DNA from: Macrobrachium rosenbergii | Lineage: Eukaryota > Arthropoda > Malacostraca > Decapoda > Palaemonidae | Length of the DNA stretch: 64,000 nt | Direction of reading: 5' to 3' | NCBI RefSeq assembly: GCF_040412425.1 | Contig: NC_089744.1 | Span: 32,473,743-32,537,742 of the forward strand | The notes under the pieces: model-generated | Database searches by the model: none | What the model saw: the letters and a program-made list of their open reading frames with translations, nothing else | What the model was told of the DNA's origin: nothing | Shown here: positions 1 to 9,107 of the stretch, piece by piece | Layout: every line of letters begins with the position of its first letter | How positions within the stretch are numbered: position 1 is the stretch's first letter | Position numbers and translations under genes: made by a program

Positions 1-358
1 CTGAGATTCATCTTCAAGGAAGAGGTATTCCAGTTTCGGGCTCTTTGCTTCGGCCTAAGCACGGCGCCCCAAATATTCACCAGACTGATGTCGAATGTAG
101 CGGGAATGCTGCACGAGAGGCATCAGGGCCTCTCTGTATCTGGACGACTGGCTCCTCAGAGCTCCTTCCTTCAATCGCTGTCTGGAGGATCTTCAAACGA
201 CAATCTGTTTATCAGAGGAACTAGGACTTCTGGTAAACAGGCAGAAGTCACATCTAACCTCATCTCAAGAGACCCTGTATCTAGGGATGAGGATTCAGTC
301 TCGGATTTTCGGGCTTTTCCGTCACCATCAAGGATGGAACAGGCCTTGGTAAAACTAA
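1..358 (+). pseudogene. DIRS reverse transcriptase fragment with YLDDW active-site box
   Basis: Frame 1 from base 1 reads the conserved stretch ending in LSTAPQIFTRLM, typical of DIRS RT before the catalytic box. A frameshift near 120-134 moves the catalytic YLDDW to another frame at 137-151; a stop follows near 358. Only the C-terminal part of the palm is present because the window starts inside the gene. The two catalytic aspartates of the YxDD box are intact at codon level, but the reading frame is not. Confidence 0.8.
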
Positions 359-394
359 AGGACTTTCTGGGGAAACGGATGTGCTCGGCGAGGA

Positions 395-1569
395 ATGGAT
401 GAGCCTGCTAGGGACCCTTTCCTCGCTAGAACAGTTTGTTTCCTTAGGAAGACTAAACCTTCGCCCACTCCAATTCCACCTCAATCGGTATTGGAGCAGA
501 GAAAAGGGGCTAGAGATAGAGTGTATCCCCATTTCAGAGGTGATGAAACAATGCCTTCAGTGGTGGAACGACCCAGTCAAGCTTCAGGAGGGCCTTTCAT
601 TAAAACAGAGGAACCCAGACCTAGTGTTGTTCTCCACAGCGTCGGACTCGGGTGGGGAGCAACATTGGGAAAGTTGGAAGTATCGGGATCCTGGACCAGA
701 GAGCAAGAGAAGCTCCACATAAATCAAAAGGAGCTGACTGCAATATTTTTAGCCCTCAAAGAGTTACAACACTCAGTCCAAGACAAGGTCGTACAGGTCA
801 ACACCGACAACACGACGGCGTTGGCCTACATCAACAAACAAGGCGGAACCCACTCCAGTTCGCATGCTAAAGCGTCGAGGCAACTCCTTCTCTGGGCCAA
901 AGAGAAGAATGTGACATTATTGACACGTTTCATTCAGGGGAAAGGAATGTGAGAGCAGACAGTCTGAGCAGGAAAGGTCAAGTCCTGGCAACAGAATGGA
1001 CTCTTCACCAAGATGTCTGCAGAGAATTGTGGCGGATTTGGGGTCGTCCATGCATAGACATCTTCGCCACGGCTCAAACGAAGAGGATGGAGACGTACTG
1101 CTCTCCTGTGCCAGATCCTGAGGCAACGCACATAGATGCGTTCCTTTTAAATTGGTCCAACCTAGACGTTTACGCTTTTCCCCCGTTCAAGATCATAAAC
1201 AAAGTCATTCAGAAGTTCGTGTCCCACAAGAGCACCAGGATGACTCTAGTGGTCCCCTTTTGGCCGACAAGAGAATGGTTCACAGAGGTGTGGGAATGGA
1301 TGATGGACACGCCGAGAAGTCTGCCTCTAAGACCAGATCTACTCAAACAACCCCACTTGGAAAGGTATCACCAAAACCTCCAAGGTCTACAGCTAACTGC
1401 CTTCAGACTATCGAAAAACTCGCAAGAGCTAGAGGGTTTTCGAAGGAGGCAGCTAGAGCGATCGCAAGAGCAAGGAGGTCATCTACCATCAGGGTATACC
1501 AATCCAAGTGGGATATTTTTAGAGGTTGGTGTAAGGACAACTCCGTTTCCTCTTCCAGAACCTCTGTGA
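395..1569 (+). pseudogene. DIRS RNase H and downstream pol region, frameshifted
   Basis: RNase H signatures are spread over three frames. A first-Asp segment (ASDSG) lies at about 641-655, the segment with GWGATLGK, LHINQKELTA and NTDNTTALAYINKQGG follows, and then the last catalytic motif RADSLSR (about 949-972) is in the frame starting at 949. That frame continues through the DIFATAQTKRMETYCSP and VVPFWPTREWF segments that normally link RNase H to the recombinase in DIRS pol. Frameshifts fall near 655, 940 and 1440, so no single protein can be read through. Confidence 0.8.
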
Positions 1570-2481
1570 CCCAGATAGCGGATTTTCTTCTTTACCTTAA
1601 GAGGAGACGTAACTTTTTAGCCTCGACTATTAAGGGATACAGGAGCATGTTGGCAGCTGTCTTCAGACACAGAAACTTGGATTTGTCTGCCAATAAGGAT
1701 CTCCAAGATCTTCTCAGATCATTCGAGACTACCAAGGAGAAAAGTCAGAACTCACCAGCGTGGAACCTAGACGTGGTCCTAAAGTTCCTCATGTCCGATA
1801 GGTTCGAACCTTTGCAAGAGATTTCATTTAAAGATCTCACAATGAAAACTCTATTTTTGGTTTGCTTGGCGACAGCTAAAAGAGTCAGTGAAGTAAATGC
1901 CTTCAATAAAACCGTCGGTTTTAGGAACGCAGCAAAGCTATCTGCTCTCTACAACTGGGGTTTTTAGCTAAGAATGAACATCCTTCACAACCATGGCCCA
2001 AGGCTTTTGAGATTACGAATCTGACAGAGATTGCAGGTGAGGAGTTAGAGAGTCCTCTGTCCGGTAAGAGCTCTGAGAGCGCACCTGCAAAGGACGAAAG
2101 AGTTTCTGAGGCAAGTCAGAGGCGCTTTGGTGTTCAGTTAAGAAGCCCTCTCTACCAATGTCAAAGAATCGTTATCCTTTTTCATAAGACAGTTGATAAG
2201 GGAAGCGCATTCAGAATGCAGTGAAGCGGACCTTAAGCTTCTAAAGGTTAAAACCCATGAGGTCAGAGCGGTTTGCAACCTCTGTAGCCTTTAGACAGAA
2301 TAGGTCCCTACAAAGTATCATGGACTCTACCTTCTGGAGAAGCAAGTCAGTGTTTGCCTCACACTACTTGAAGCAAGTACAAACGCTTTATGACGACTGC
2401 TATACACTGGGACCATTTATAGCAGCTAACTCGGTAGTGGGAGAGGGACTACCCTGCAATCCCATAAATCGATGCCCTTGA
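1440..2481 (+). pseudogene. DIRS tyrosine recombinase (YR), frameshifted
   Basis: From about 1440 the frame encodes an N-terminal core-binding part (RSSTIRVYQSKWDIF, STIKGYRSMLAAVFRH) and the catalytic domain. ATAKRVSEV near 1873-1893 holds the first catalytic Arg. The His-x-x-Arg motif (HEVR) is at 2256-2267, and FW plus ASHYL with the nucleophilic Tyr follows near 2335-2372. The RHRY tetrad codons are therefore all present. A frameshift near 1960, further stops to 2250 and a frame change near 2275 destroy the ORF. The C-terminal LGPFIAANSV tail is typical of DIRS recombinases. Confidence 0.82.
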
Positions 2482-2831
2482 TTCTTGCCTTGGAATAGTT
2501 GTAATGTTATGGTTGTTTGTGGAGATTGGGCGCAATCTTCCGCAATCATTGATTTTAGTCAGGTAATCAGTTTGTTCCTTGGCAGCACCTGGAACAAGGG
2601 TATTATAGGTTGTCTGTCACATAGAGGTTGGTACACCGGTTGGCAGCTCCTAGAGGTCTTCAGCCCCTGAGTGGATCGCTGGACCTCTTAAGGAAAGCAG
2701 ACATAATGAGGGGAGTTCATTGAAGTCAGCTTCCTTAAACCAGGTAAGAACCTTAAGTTGGTTTATTAACCCTTAAGCAAAATTCCAAAGATGTTGGCTG
2801 TCTCTGACCCTCCACCAAAGGTGTCAATCAG

Positions 2832-2925
2832 CTATATATATAACTACCAGGTAAGTCAGATGTTTAAAAATGATATTTTCATAATAAAATAAATTTTTGA
2901 ACATACTTACCTGGTAGTTATATAT
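2832..2925 (+). repeat. DIRS internal complementary region (hairpin A-A')
   Basis: A forward arm (2832-2857, ending CAGGTAAGT) is followed by its inverted partner (2873-2925), making a hairpin of about 94 bp. The second arm is a perfect 53-bp reverse complement of 3098-3150. In DIRS elements an internal complementary region next to the right terminal repeat is complementary to both element ends; this layout fits that definition. Confidence 0.75.
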
Positions 2926-3150
2926 GATTAAATTCCCACCCTCCTCCCCTCTAGAGACTAGGGGCATGGAAGATCTGAGGAACAGTTGGAATGGTTCAAG
3001 GTACCTGGGTAGAGGGCGCACTAGTGGTACACCTGACTACCCATCGGCGATTGCCGCGAGTTTTGAAATTCTGCCGCGCGTCAGGGACTTTAGCTATATA
3101 TATAACTACCAGGTAAGTATGTTCAAAAATTTATTTTATTATGAAAATAT
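2926..3150 (+). repeat. DIRS right terminal repeat
   Basis: This is a GC-richer unique block (about 2926-3095) followed by a terminal arm, 3098-3150, which is the exact 53-bp inverse of 2873-2925. The block ends exactly where recombinase sequence of another DIRS copy resumes. A diverged homologue with the same layout lies at about 5977-6292. Confidence 0.7.
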
Positions 3151-4085
3151 TTTTCATGTGGCGTTGGCTACCACCAAACGCGTTAGCAAACTGCATGCTT
3201 TTGACAGAAGAGTTGGGTTTTCTCAAGGCTACACTATCTGTTCCCTTTCTCTTGGTTTCCTCGCCAATAAGAAGAATATCTCCAATCCCTGGCCTTGCTC
3301 ATTTTCCATTAAGAATTTATTGGACATTTTTGGACTAGAGGAGGAGGAGAGATTGCCTTGACCTGTGAGAGCATTGAGGTACTACCTCCATAGGACAGAG
3401 AAAATTTGAGGGCCCTCGAATAATCTTTGGTGTTCTGTGAGAAACCCATCTCGGCCCCTGTCAAAGAATGCCCTTTCTTGAGGATCCTTATTTTGGAAGC
3501 TCATTCTCAGGTACAGGATGATGTCTTTCCTTCCCTTAGAGTAAAGGCTCATGAGGTTCTAGCTGTTGCCACGTCTCTCTGCCTTTCACGATAATTTGTC
3601 TTTATCATCTATCCTGCAATCAATTTTTTGGAGGTCCAGGTCTATTTTCGCGTCGCATTACCTCAAGGACGTCGAAACTGTTTTCGAAAACTGCAGCGCG
3701 TTAGGACCCTTATCCGTGGCTGGCATGATGTTGGGAGAGGAAGCATCGGGGCTCTCTGTTCCTCTACAATCCTCTCGCCTTGTTGTAAGGTGTTGAGTTC
3801 AAGGGAAGTCTGGGGTACTTTGCACCTGGAGTACCCACCAGTTTTTAGTGGTCGGGTTGGAGGTTTTTTTTATGGTAGTGTAGGTGGCAGTGGTCTCCAC
3901 CCAGGGCAACGGCACCCTTTTTTAATGTGTCAACCATCGGTGAACTTCCATGGCTGCAAAGTACCCACTGAAGTGGAGGCGATCCTTGGCCATACTGCCA
4001 CATCTTCCACAGGTTAAGATGAGCACCTCCCAGAGGCAGTACCAGTCTGCAGGAGCTCTCTTACCAGGTAAGAACAACAAGCATT
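3151..4085 (+). pseudogene. second DIRS recombinase fragment, interrupted by the upstream DIRS copy
   Basis: Starting at the junction, frame translation gives VALATTKRVSKLHAFDRR with the first catalytic Arg, then a PVRALRYYLHRT segment just after 3361, and further on the SSILQSIFWRSRSIFASHYL segment with the Tyr (3590-3670). The closing LGPLSVAG tail is near 3700-3730. Several stops and frameshifts are present. The 3' untranslated region ends near CCAGGTAAGAAC at about 4068, similar to the matching point 2740-2755 of the first copy. No upstream half of this recombinase is seen left of 2832. Confidence 0.75.
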
Positions 4086-4099
4086 ATTCTGACGCTAGC

Positions 4100-4790
4100 A
4101 ACCTTTTCTATTTCATCTATTTCATAGTCATTACTGTCTTAACCCATTCCTGTCCAATTGACGTCATATTACGCAACAACCCCTACCCCCTTCTTTTCTG
4201 ACTGGCGTAATTTTACGTAAAATTTACCGACATTTTTTTCGTGACGTGTGGTAGGGGTAAATTTTTTTATTTTCGGACAGTTGGTGGTTTCCATAGGCTA
4301 AAGCATACCTTGGACCGTGTAACTCAGGCATCGATCGCCAGGCAAGCAGTCCCTATACTGCGCATGCGCAATTCCCTGGCATAGTAAGTTTCTCACAATG
4401 AAATCAGCTGATCCTACCCACGTTTTCTCTCGTATCTTACATTTTTTTATAAAATGTAGGATTACATTATTGGAAACACTGTTTGGTATCCTCTATTTTC
4501 TATAAATTTTTTAGTTCCTCTACTGTGCATACACAAATCCATGGTCAGAGACAGAGCGTAGTAAAATTCTCACAATGACATCAGCTGATGACCCACGCAG
4601 GCCTGGCAGGCCACAATTCTGTCAGAGACCATGCGTCTGAGGTTGGGTAAACACGTGAGGCTGTTTACATACAGCGACGTCAACCGAGAACAGTTTCCAA
4701 CATGCTTTCGCAAAGTTTTTACGGTAAAACTAGCGGAAATTCGTTAGTGCATCACATAAGAGACGTCTGGATTTTAGGCAGGGCTCTGAA
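4100..4790. repeat. non-coding stretch with a diverged segmental duplication
   Basis: No gene seen. A block around 4352-4425 (CTGCGCATGCGCAATTCC, then TCTCACAATGAAATCAGC) recurs diverged at 4521-4598 (CTGTGCATACACAAATCC, then TCTCACAATGACATCAGC), about 170-177 bp apart. This indicates an old tandem duplication. Confidence 0.5.
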
Positions 4791-4814
4791 TCTCATTTTC
4801 ATTATCATATATAT

Positions 4815-5690
4815 CGATATTTAGAGAATTTTGTTGGCTTTCTCATAAAAAATAATTCATTCACCTAACTGTTATAGCTTTTGAGCTACTGAACGATAAT
4901 GTTGACAACGGTAACATTTTTTTTTCGTTTGAACAGCTTATAACGTCAAAATGAAACTGTTGTTGTTACCAAAGCCATTTTTCTTGACTCTCACTTTATT
5001 CCTCAACCTTTCCTCTACATTTTTGTATATTTACAAAGTAATTTCTGTGAAAAAATCTGAGGTAGGGCTCTTCAAAAAAATGTCTAGCGATAATTCTCAC
5101 CGTATGCCTGGCAGCGCTCTGTTTCTTACCCACTTTTCTATCAATTTTTCACCAACTGGACTTATTCGTTTTTCATTGTTTTATATGTCGATATTTAGAG
5201 AATTTTCTTGGCTTTCTCATAAAAAATAATTTATTAAGCCTAACTGTTATAGTTTTTGAGCTTGAACAATAATGTTGACAACGGTAACTTTTTTTTTTTT
5301 CGATCAATTTATAACGTCAAAATGAAACTGTTGCCGTTACCAAAGCCATTTTTCTTGACTTTCCCTTTATTCTTCAACTTTTCCTCTACGTTTCGTATAT
5401 TTACAAAGTAATTTCTATGAAAAATAACAGAGATAGGGCTCTTCAAAAAAATATTTTCTAGCGATAATTCTCACCATAGGCCGGGCAGAGCGCTCTGTTT
5501 CTCACCATCTTTTCTATCAATTTTTTCACCAACTGGACTTATTCGTTTTCCATTGTTTTTATATGTCAATATTTAGGAATTTTATTGGCTTTCTCATGAA
5601 AAATAATTCATTCGTCTGACTTTCATAGTTTTTGGGTTTGAACGAAAATATAAAAATAAGTAAAGAATTTTATTTTTTTTCGTTAAATAA
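4815..5690 (+). repeat. tandem repeat, unit about 376 bp, two full copies and a decayed third
   Basis: The segment starting CGATATTTAGAGAATTTT at 4815 recurs at 5189 (period 374), and again as CAATATTTAGGAATTTTA at 5567 (period 378). Copies 1 and 2 are alignable throughout, including TGAAACTGTTG and CACCAACTGGACTTATTCG. Copy 3 decays after about 5640. AT-rich, with short unconvincing ORFs only. Confidence 0.85.
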
Positions 5691-5879
5691 CTCACATTTT
5701 TTTTTGTAGTTAGAGGGCTGGGACTCTTATTCTGACTATTCCACCATAAAATATAAACATTTAGAAAAAAGGACAGCAAAATGAACGTTGTTGGCATAAA
5801 ATTTCTATTTTTGCTGAATTTTCGAAATAATTATTTTTTCGCACTGTCGAGCGCTCCCAGACACATCGGGGCTCATGTA

Positions 5880-6292
5880 CCCTCAGTGATGTGATAACTA
5901 TACACATATGAAAGGTTTAATGTCTTGTAGCAGAATATGTCCATGTTCCCTCCTCCATTCAATATGGAGTCAGCTGTGTAATTACTTGGTAAGTCACTTA
6001 TATAAAAATGACATTATGATAAAATAAGTTGTATATATACCCACCAAATAATTACATAATCGGAGTCCTCCCGCCTCCCCTTAAATGGAAATCAGGGCAA
6101 AATGAATTGAAGCTCTTTGGTGAGTTGTTCCTATCAGTCCCGAAAGTGGCCAGTACCTTGTCACCTACATGAACGATAATAGTGCCACTGCGAAATTTGA
6201 ATTCTTAGACTGCCGTGTAGAAAGCTAGTAGCTATGCAATTACTTAGTAAGTGTATATAAAACTTTATTTTATCATGAAAATGTCATATTAC
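5880..6292 (+). mobile_element. DIRS 3' end (hairpin plus right terminal repeat), diverged subfamily
   Basis: A forward arm at about 5977-5997 (GTAATTACTTGGTAAGTCA), an inverted arm ending near 6056, a unique block and a third forward-oriented arm at 6233-6292 repeat the layout seen at 2832-3150. The sequences are clearly related but diverged. The preceding bases (CCTCCTCCATTC...) also parallel the 3' untranslated end of the first DIRS. No ORF upstream can be assigned to it. Confidence 0.6.
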
Positions 6293-7270
6293 TAACTATC
6301 CCATGCCAATTGGAACCTTGATTCCGAGCTTGACAAGTTTGTTACAACCCACTCGAGTCACCCTGTAAGTGGTTAGTTACTGTCAGGGATCTCAAGTGGA
6401 CTCTGCCCACTTGGGTTCACATATTTAAACAAGGTTCCCTCTTGAATTTTGTTCACTAATAAACTTCTTGCACTCATGGGTCTTACTAGTGCCATTAATC
6501 CTCTCTTGGATATGATTGCTTTGTCAAAACCAGAGCTTTCTTGATGCTGCTGACTGCAGAAGCCTCAACCCACAAGACATGATGTAGGGCAGTCGTCAGT
6601 ATCAGGGAACATGCTTTTCCTATTTATCTATCTGCCCTGACTTGCTCCTTGTCTCCCCTCAGTTCAAAAAGTGCTGCTTGATGAAATTTATCATCCTTAA
6701 GGATTAGGTCACCCCGGGACCACTCCAAGGTGCAGTTATTTGCCTTCATCAGGAGTCAAAGATTAGTTATGTGTGGGGAAACTTTGGCTTCTTCCCCAGC
6801 AGAAGACCAGGGATGATTTGTCACCCTGTGTGACTAAGATTCTTTTATGGTTCTTGATTATCCTGTTGAGCATTCTAGATGAATCAATGTCAGCATACGC
6901 AGTTCCACCTGAGCCATGGGGTTGATTTTTATTTTCTCAAACAGGTCCAGGAAAAAAAGGAAATATGTGATAATTTTTGGACCCTGTATGAGATATCCTT
7001 TGGTGATTATCTGCTCAGCAACATTTACTCAACTTCAGTCCTGATCTTTCAAAGTTCTTTAAGTTCAACCTTCTTTTGGGAATGACTACCCCTCCCTCTG
7101 TTCCTCCTTGTAAGGTATGAGTAGTTTTCAGTTGCCTCCCTTCTAGTGGAGTGCCATCCCACCGTTTACCTGGGGATTGGGTGTAGAACAACTTGAAATT
7201 TTTCCTGTTCCTTCCCTGTTGATTCTTCCAGGTTGTTGGGCTTACCCCTTCCTTATAGGAACCCTTCAAT
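6293..7270 (+). other. unassigned stretch, possibly very decayed DIRS recombinase
   Basis: No intact gene. A short segment near 6533-6575 reads FLMLLTAEAST, reminiscent of the first-Arg segment of DIRS recombinases, but the catalytic Arg is not visible and stops follow at once. Position directly after a DIRS terminus is the main argument. Low confidence. Confidence 0.25.
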
Positions 7271-7563
7271 CAGTTAGTACAGTTATTGAATAAAAGCAGC
7301 AATCTTAAAATGAAACTTGTGAAATATTGCCAAAGAAAATTAAACTTTTAACATTTTCATTTTGGAATGGCAGACCTTTAAAAGTTATATTTTAGAATGG
7401 CAGACCTTTAAAATTGCACTTTGGAATTGTGTTTTTTTAACTAAAGACTGTAGTAATGGTTTGCAATATTCCTATTGCCGGCAGTTATATTGAATGTCAA
7501 AATTACACTATGCTGTATCTATGTTGATGGGTATTTTATATCACCATGTTTAGGATGATGGTA

Positions 7564-7960
7564 CAGGTGACCCCTGCCTATTCGTGTTCAGGATTCATGA
7601 CTTCACCTATTCGTGGATTTTTCTGTCGAACATATCTTAAACATAAAAATACAAAACAAATTGAAACTGTATGAGAGAAAATGGCTGTGCCTGAATATAG
7701 GGGTAAATTGGTTAGATACACGTACCTGTGAGCCGTATATTTTTAAGGGTAATGTAGTAAGATGACTTTGAAATGATAATAAAGTCTTTTAGGGTGATAG
7801 CTCAAGGTATATTTGGTTTTTGACCTATTAAAATATGTGGTAAACTAGTACAATAGGCAATTATAAACATTTTTAGAGGGGGTTGTCAAGTATTCATGGG
7901 TTTTAGTTAGTCAAGGGTGGTTGTGTTCCCTATCCCCTGCGAATACCGGGGGGTGACTAG
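7564..7960. mobile_element. pogo/Tigger-like MITE upstream of the gene cluster
   Basis: The left end CAGGTGACCCCTGCCTATTC follows a TA, and the right end (7940-7960) is an imperfect inverse (CTAGTCACCCCCCGGTATTC on the other strand). There is no ORF inside. The terminal style and TA target suggest a Tc1/mariner-pogo group non-autonomous element. It sits 100-600 bp upstream of the four-gene cluster. Confidence 0.55.
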
Positions 7961-8106
7961 TTGTAAACATTATATGAAAACATACCTGTTGTTTATGTAT
8001 GGAAAAAAAAAAAAAACCAGTTGTAAATTTTTTAAAGTGTTCCAGTGATATCTGCCTTTAGTCTGGCATGTACAGTGTATGATTTAGTATGAAGTGCCTT
8101 AATAAA

Positions 8107-8150
8107 TATCCCTTTTTTATTTCTAGTAATGAGATTTCCATGCATTTCAG
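8107..8150 (+). promoter_or_regulatory. candidate 3' splice acceptors before NCBP2AS2
   Basis: A strong polypyrimidine tract ending TTTTTTATTTCTAG at 8126 and a second acceptor-like TGCATTTCAG at 8150 lie 37 and 13 bp before the start codon at 8164. Either could join a non-coding leader exon to the coding exon. Confidence 0.55.
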
Positions 8151-8163
8151 TACTGTTGAGGAC

Positions 8164-8409
8164 ATGGTACTAAGATACCTCTTAAACAGAATCCTAAACA
8201 ATCCACAGATAATTGACAAGATTGCAGAGTCGTATCCAATTCGACGTGCTGCTCAGCTAACAGCCTACGCCCTACAGAGAGGTAAAATTGCAGCAGAGGA
8301 AGCATTGGAATCTGAAGCCAAGAAGCGTGTCTCTCGTTTCTCTGAGAAGTTTACTGAGGAAATAAACAAGGGTTTTAAAGAATTGGAACAAGGAAGACAG
8401 AAAAAGTAA
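8164..8409 (+). CDS. NCBP2AS2: NCBP2AS2-like small conserved protein, first ORF of the cluster
   Basis: An 81-residue basic protein, close in length to the roughly 99-residue vertebrate NCBP2AS2 protein. The recognisable block is the N-terminal MVLRYLLNRILNNPQIIDKI followed by AESYPIRRAAQLTAYAL (residues 1-37), which matches the family's conserved core. The C-terminal part is charged and probably helical. Function is poorly known in any animal; the human protein has been linked to hypoxia-related signalling and may be mitochondrial, which I state from general knowledge only. I chose the ATG at 8164 because the family starts with MVLR and because acceptor sites at 8126 and 8150 put earlier in-frame ATGs in intron or leader. 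COX17 starts 53 bp after the stop on the same strand. Confidence 0.85.
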   Translation: MVLRYLLNRILNNPQIIDKIAESYPIRRAAQLTAYALQRGKIAAEEALESEAKKRVSRFSEKFTEEINKGFKELEQGRQKK

Positions 8410-8441
8410 AAAGATATTTTAAGATATTTATTTTTAGCCTA

Positions 8442-8456
8442 TACTTTTTTCATTAG
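8442..8456 (+). promoter_or_regulatory. candidate 3' splice acceptor between NCBP2AS2 and COX17
   Basis: TACTTTTTTCATTAG ends at 8456, only 6 bp before the COX17 ATG; a weaker acceptor-like TTATTTTTAG ends at 8437. The 53-bp gap has no AATAAA or ATTAAA. This fits trans- or cis-splicing of a leader onto COX17. Confidence 0.5.
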
Positions 8457-8462
8457 AGCAGT

Positions 8463-8657
8463 ATGTCTGAATCTTCACTTGCTGTAGAGGAAAAGAGAGA
8501 AATTGAGGAAAAGAAGCCAAAGTGTAAAGCCTGTTGTGCCTGTCCAGAAACTAAACAAGCTAGGGATGCTTGTATTGTGGAGAAAGGTGCTGAAAATTGC
8601 CAAGAATTAATTGAAGCTCATAAGAAGTGTATGCGAGATATGGGATTTAATATATAG
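8463..8657 (+). CDS. COX17: COX17, mitochondrial copper chaperone
   Basis: COX17 carries Cu(I) in the mitochondrial intermembrane space to SCO1/2 and COX11 for cytochrome c oxidase assembly. The 64-residue length fits the family. The signature [17 protein letters not shown] (residues 21-37) contains the vicinal Cys24-Cys25 copper site. Twin CX9C pairs are Cys27/Cys37 and Cys46/Cys56, oxidised by the MIA40 relay, and the end [14 protein letters not shown] is strongly conserved. The N-terminus is a charged, variable tail. There are no introns. A purine lies at -3 of the ATG. It is second in the four-gene run, 53 bp after NCBP2AS2 and 111 bp before BANF1. Confidence 0.97.
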   Translation: MSESSLAVEEKREIEEKKPKCKACCACPETKQARDACIVEKGAENCQELIEAHKKCMRDMGFNI

Positions 8658-8721
8658 AACATTTTTATTGGTGTGCTCTTTAATGAATGCAATTAATTGT
8701 GCTGTACTCAATGTATTTAAG

Positions 8722-8735
8722 ACTTTTGATTTTAG
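8722..8735 (+). promoter_or_regulatory. candidate 3' splice acceptor between COX17 and BANF1
   Basis: CTTTTGATTTTAG ends at 8735, 33 bp before the BANF1 ATG. The 111-bp gap is AT-rich and lacks AATAAA/ATTAAA. Confidence 0.45.
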
Positions 8736-8768
8736 ATCTATAATTGGTTTATGGGTTAGTGTAACACA

Positions 8769-9041
8769 ATGACAACCACCTCTCAAAAACACACACTGTT
8801 TGTTGCTGAACCCATGGGTGATAAGCCTGTTACTGAGTTAGCTGGCATCGGAGAAGTTTTAGGGAGACGCCTTGAGAATAGGGGATTTGACAAGGCATTT
8901 GTGGTTCTTGGGCAGTTTCTCGTTCTAAAGAAAAACAGAGAGCTTTTTTTGGAATGGTTGCAGGATCTTGTTTGTGCTAACTCGAATCAAGCCTCAGAAT
9001 GTTATCAGTGTTTGGCTGACTGGTGCAGCGAGTTTCTGTGA
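8769..9041 (+). CDS. BANF1: BANF1, barrier-to-autointegration factor
   Basis: BAF is a small dimeric DNA-bridging protein that binds LEM-domain proteins and lamins and helps reassemble the nuclear envelope after mitosis. The 90-residue length matches the usual 89. Nearly the whole family signature is visible: MTTTSQKH at the start, then [23 protein letters not shown] (the DNA-binding helix-hairpin-helix), [18 protein letters not shown], and the C-terminal [13 protein letters not shown]. The Thr and Ser residues 2-5, which are the VRK1 phosphorylation region in the family, are kept. No intron is present. It is third in the run, 111 bp after COX17 and 66 bp before YIPF3; A at -3 gives a good start context. 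Confidence 0.97.
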   Translation: MTTTSQKHTLFVAEPMGDKPVTELAGIGEVLGRRLENRGFDKAFVVLGQFLVLKKNRELFLEWLQDLVCANSNQASECYQCLADWCSEFL

Positions 9042-9073
9042 TGCAGAATGGTATGCTGCTAAAAGTCACTAAA

Positions 9074-9087
9074 GGTATTCATTTCAG
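9074..9087 (+). promoter_or_regulatory. candidate 3' splice acceptor between BANF1 and YIPF3
   Basis: GGTATTCATTTCAG ends at 9087, 20 bp before the YIPF3 ATG. The 66-bp gap lacks AATAAA/ATTAAA. Confidence 0.5.
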
Positions 9088-9107
9088 ATAGTAACAATAT
9101 AGTCACC

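Larger units (their letters stand above)
1..3150 (+). mobile_element. DIRS-type tyrosine-recombinase retrotransposon, 5' end outside the window, frameshifted
   Basis: The order reverse transcriptase, RNase H, tyrosine recombinase is that of DIRS elements, which integrate with a recombinase rather than an integrase and make no target duplication. All three domains are visible but broken by frameshifts, so the copy is dead. The 3' end carries a hairpin (2832-2925) and a terminal repeat ending at 3150, matching the internal complementary region plus right inverted terminal repeat of DIRS elements. Immediately after 3150 the sequence enters the recombinase of a second DIRS copy, so this copy inserted into another. 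The left end lies before base 1. Confidence 0.85.

Noticed and set aside
8089..8163. Longer N-terminus for the NCBP2AS2-like ORF (ATG at 8089 or 8140)
   Set aside because: The segment spans two splice-acceptor-like sites and matches nothing in the family, which starts at MVLR (8164).
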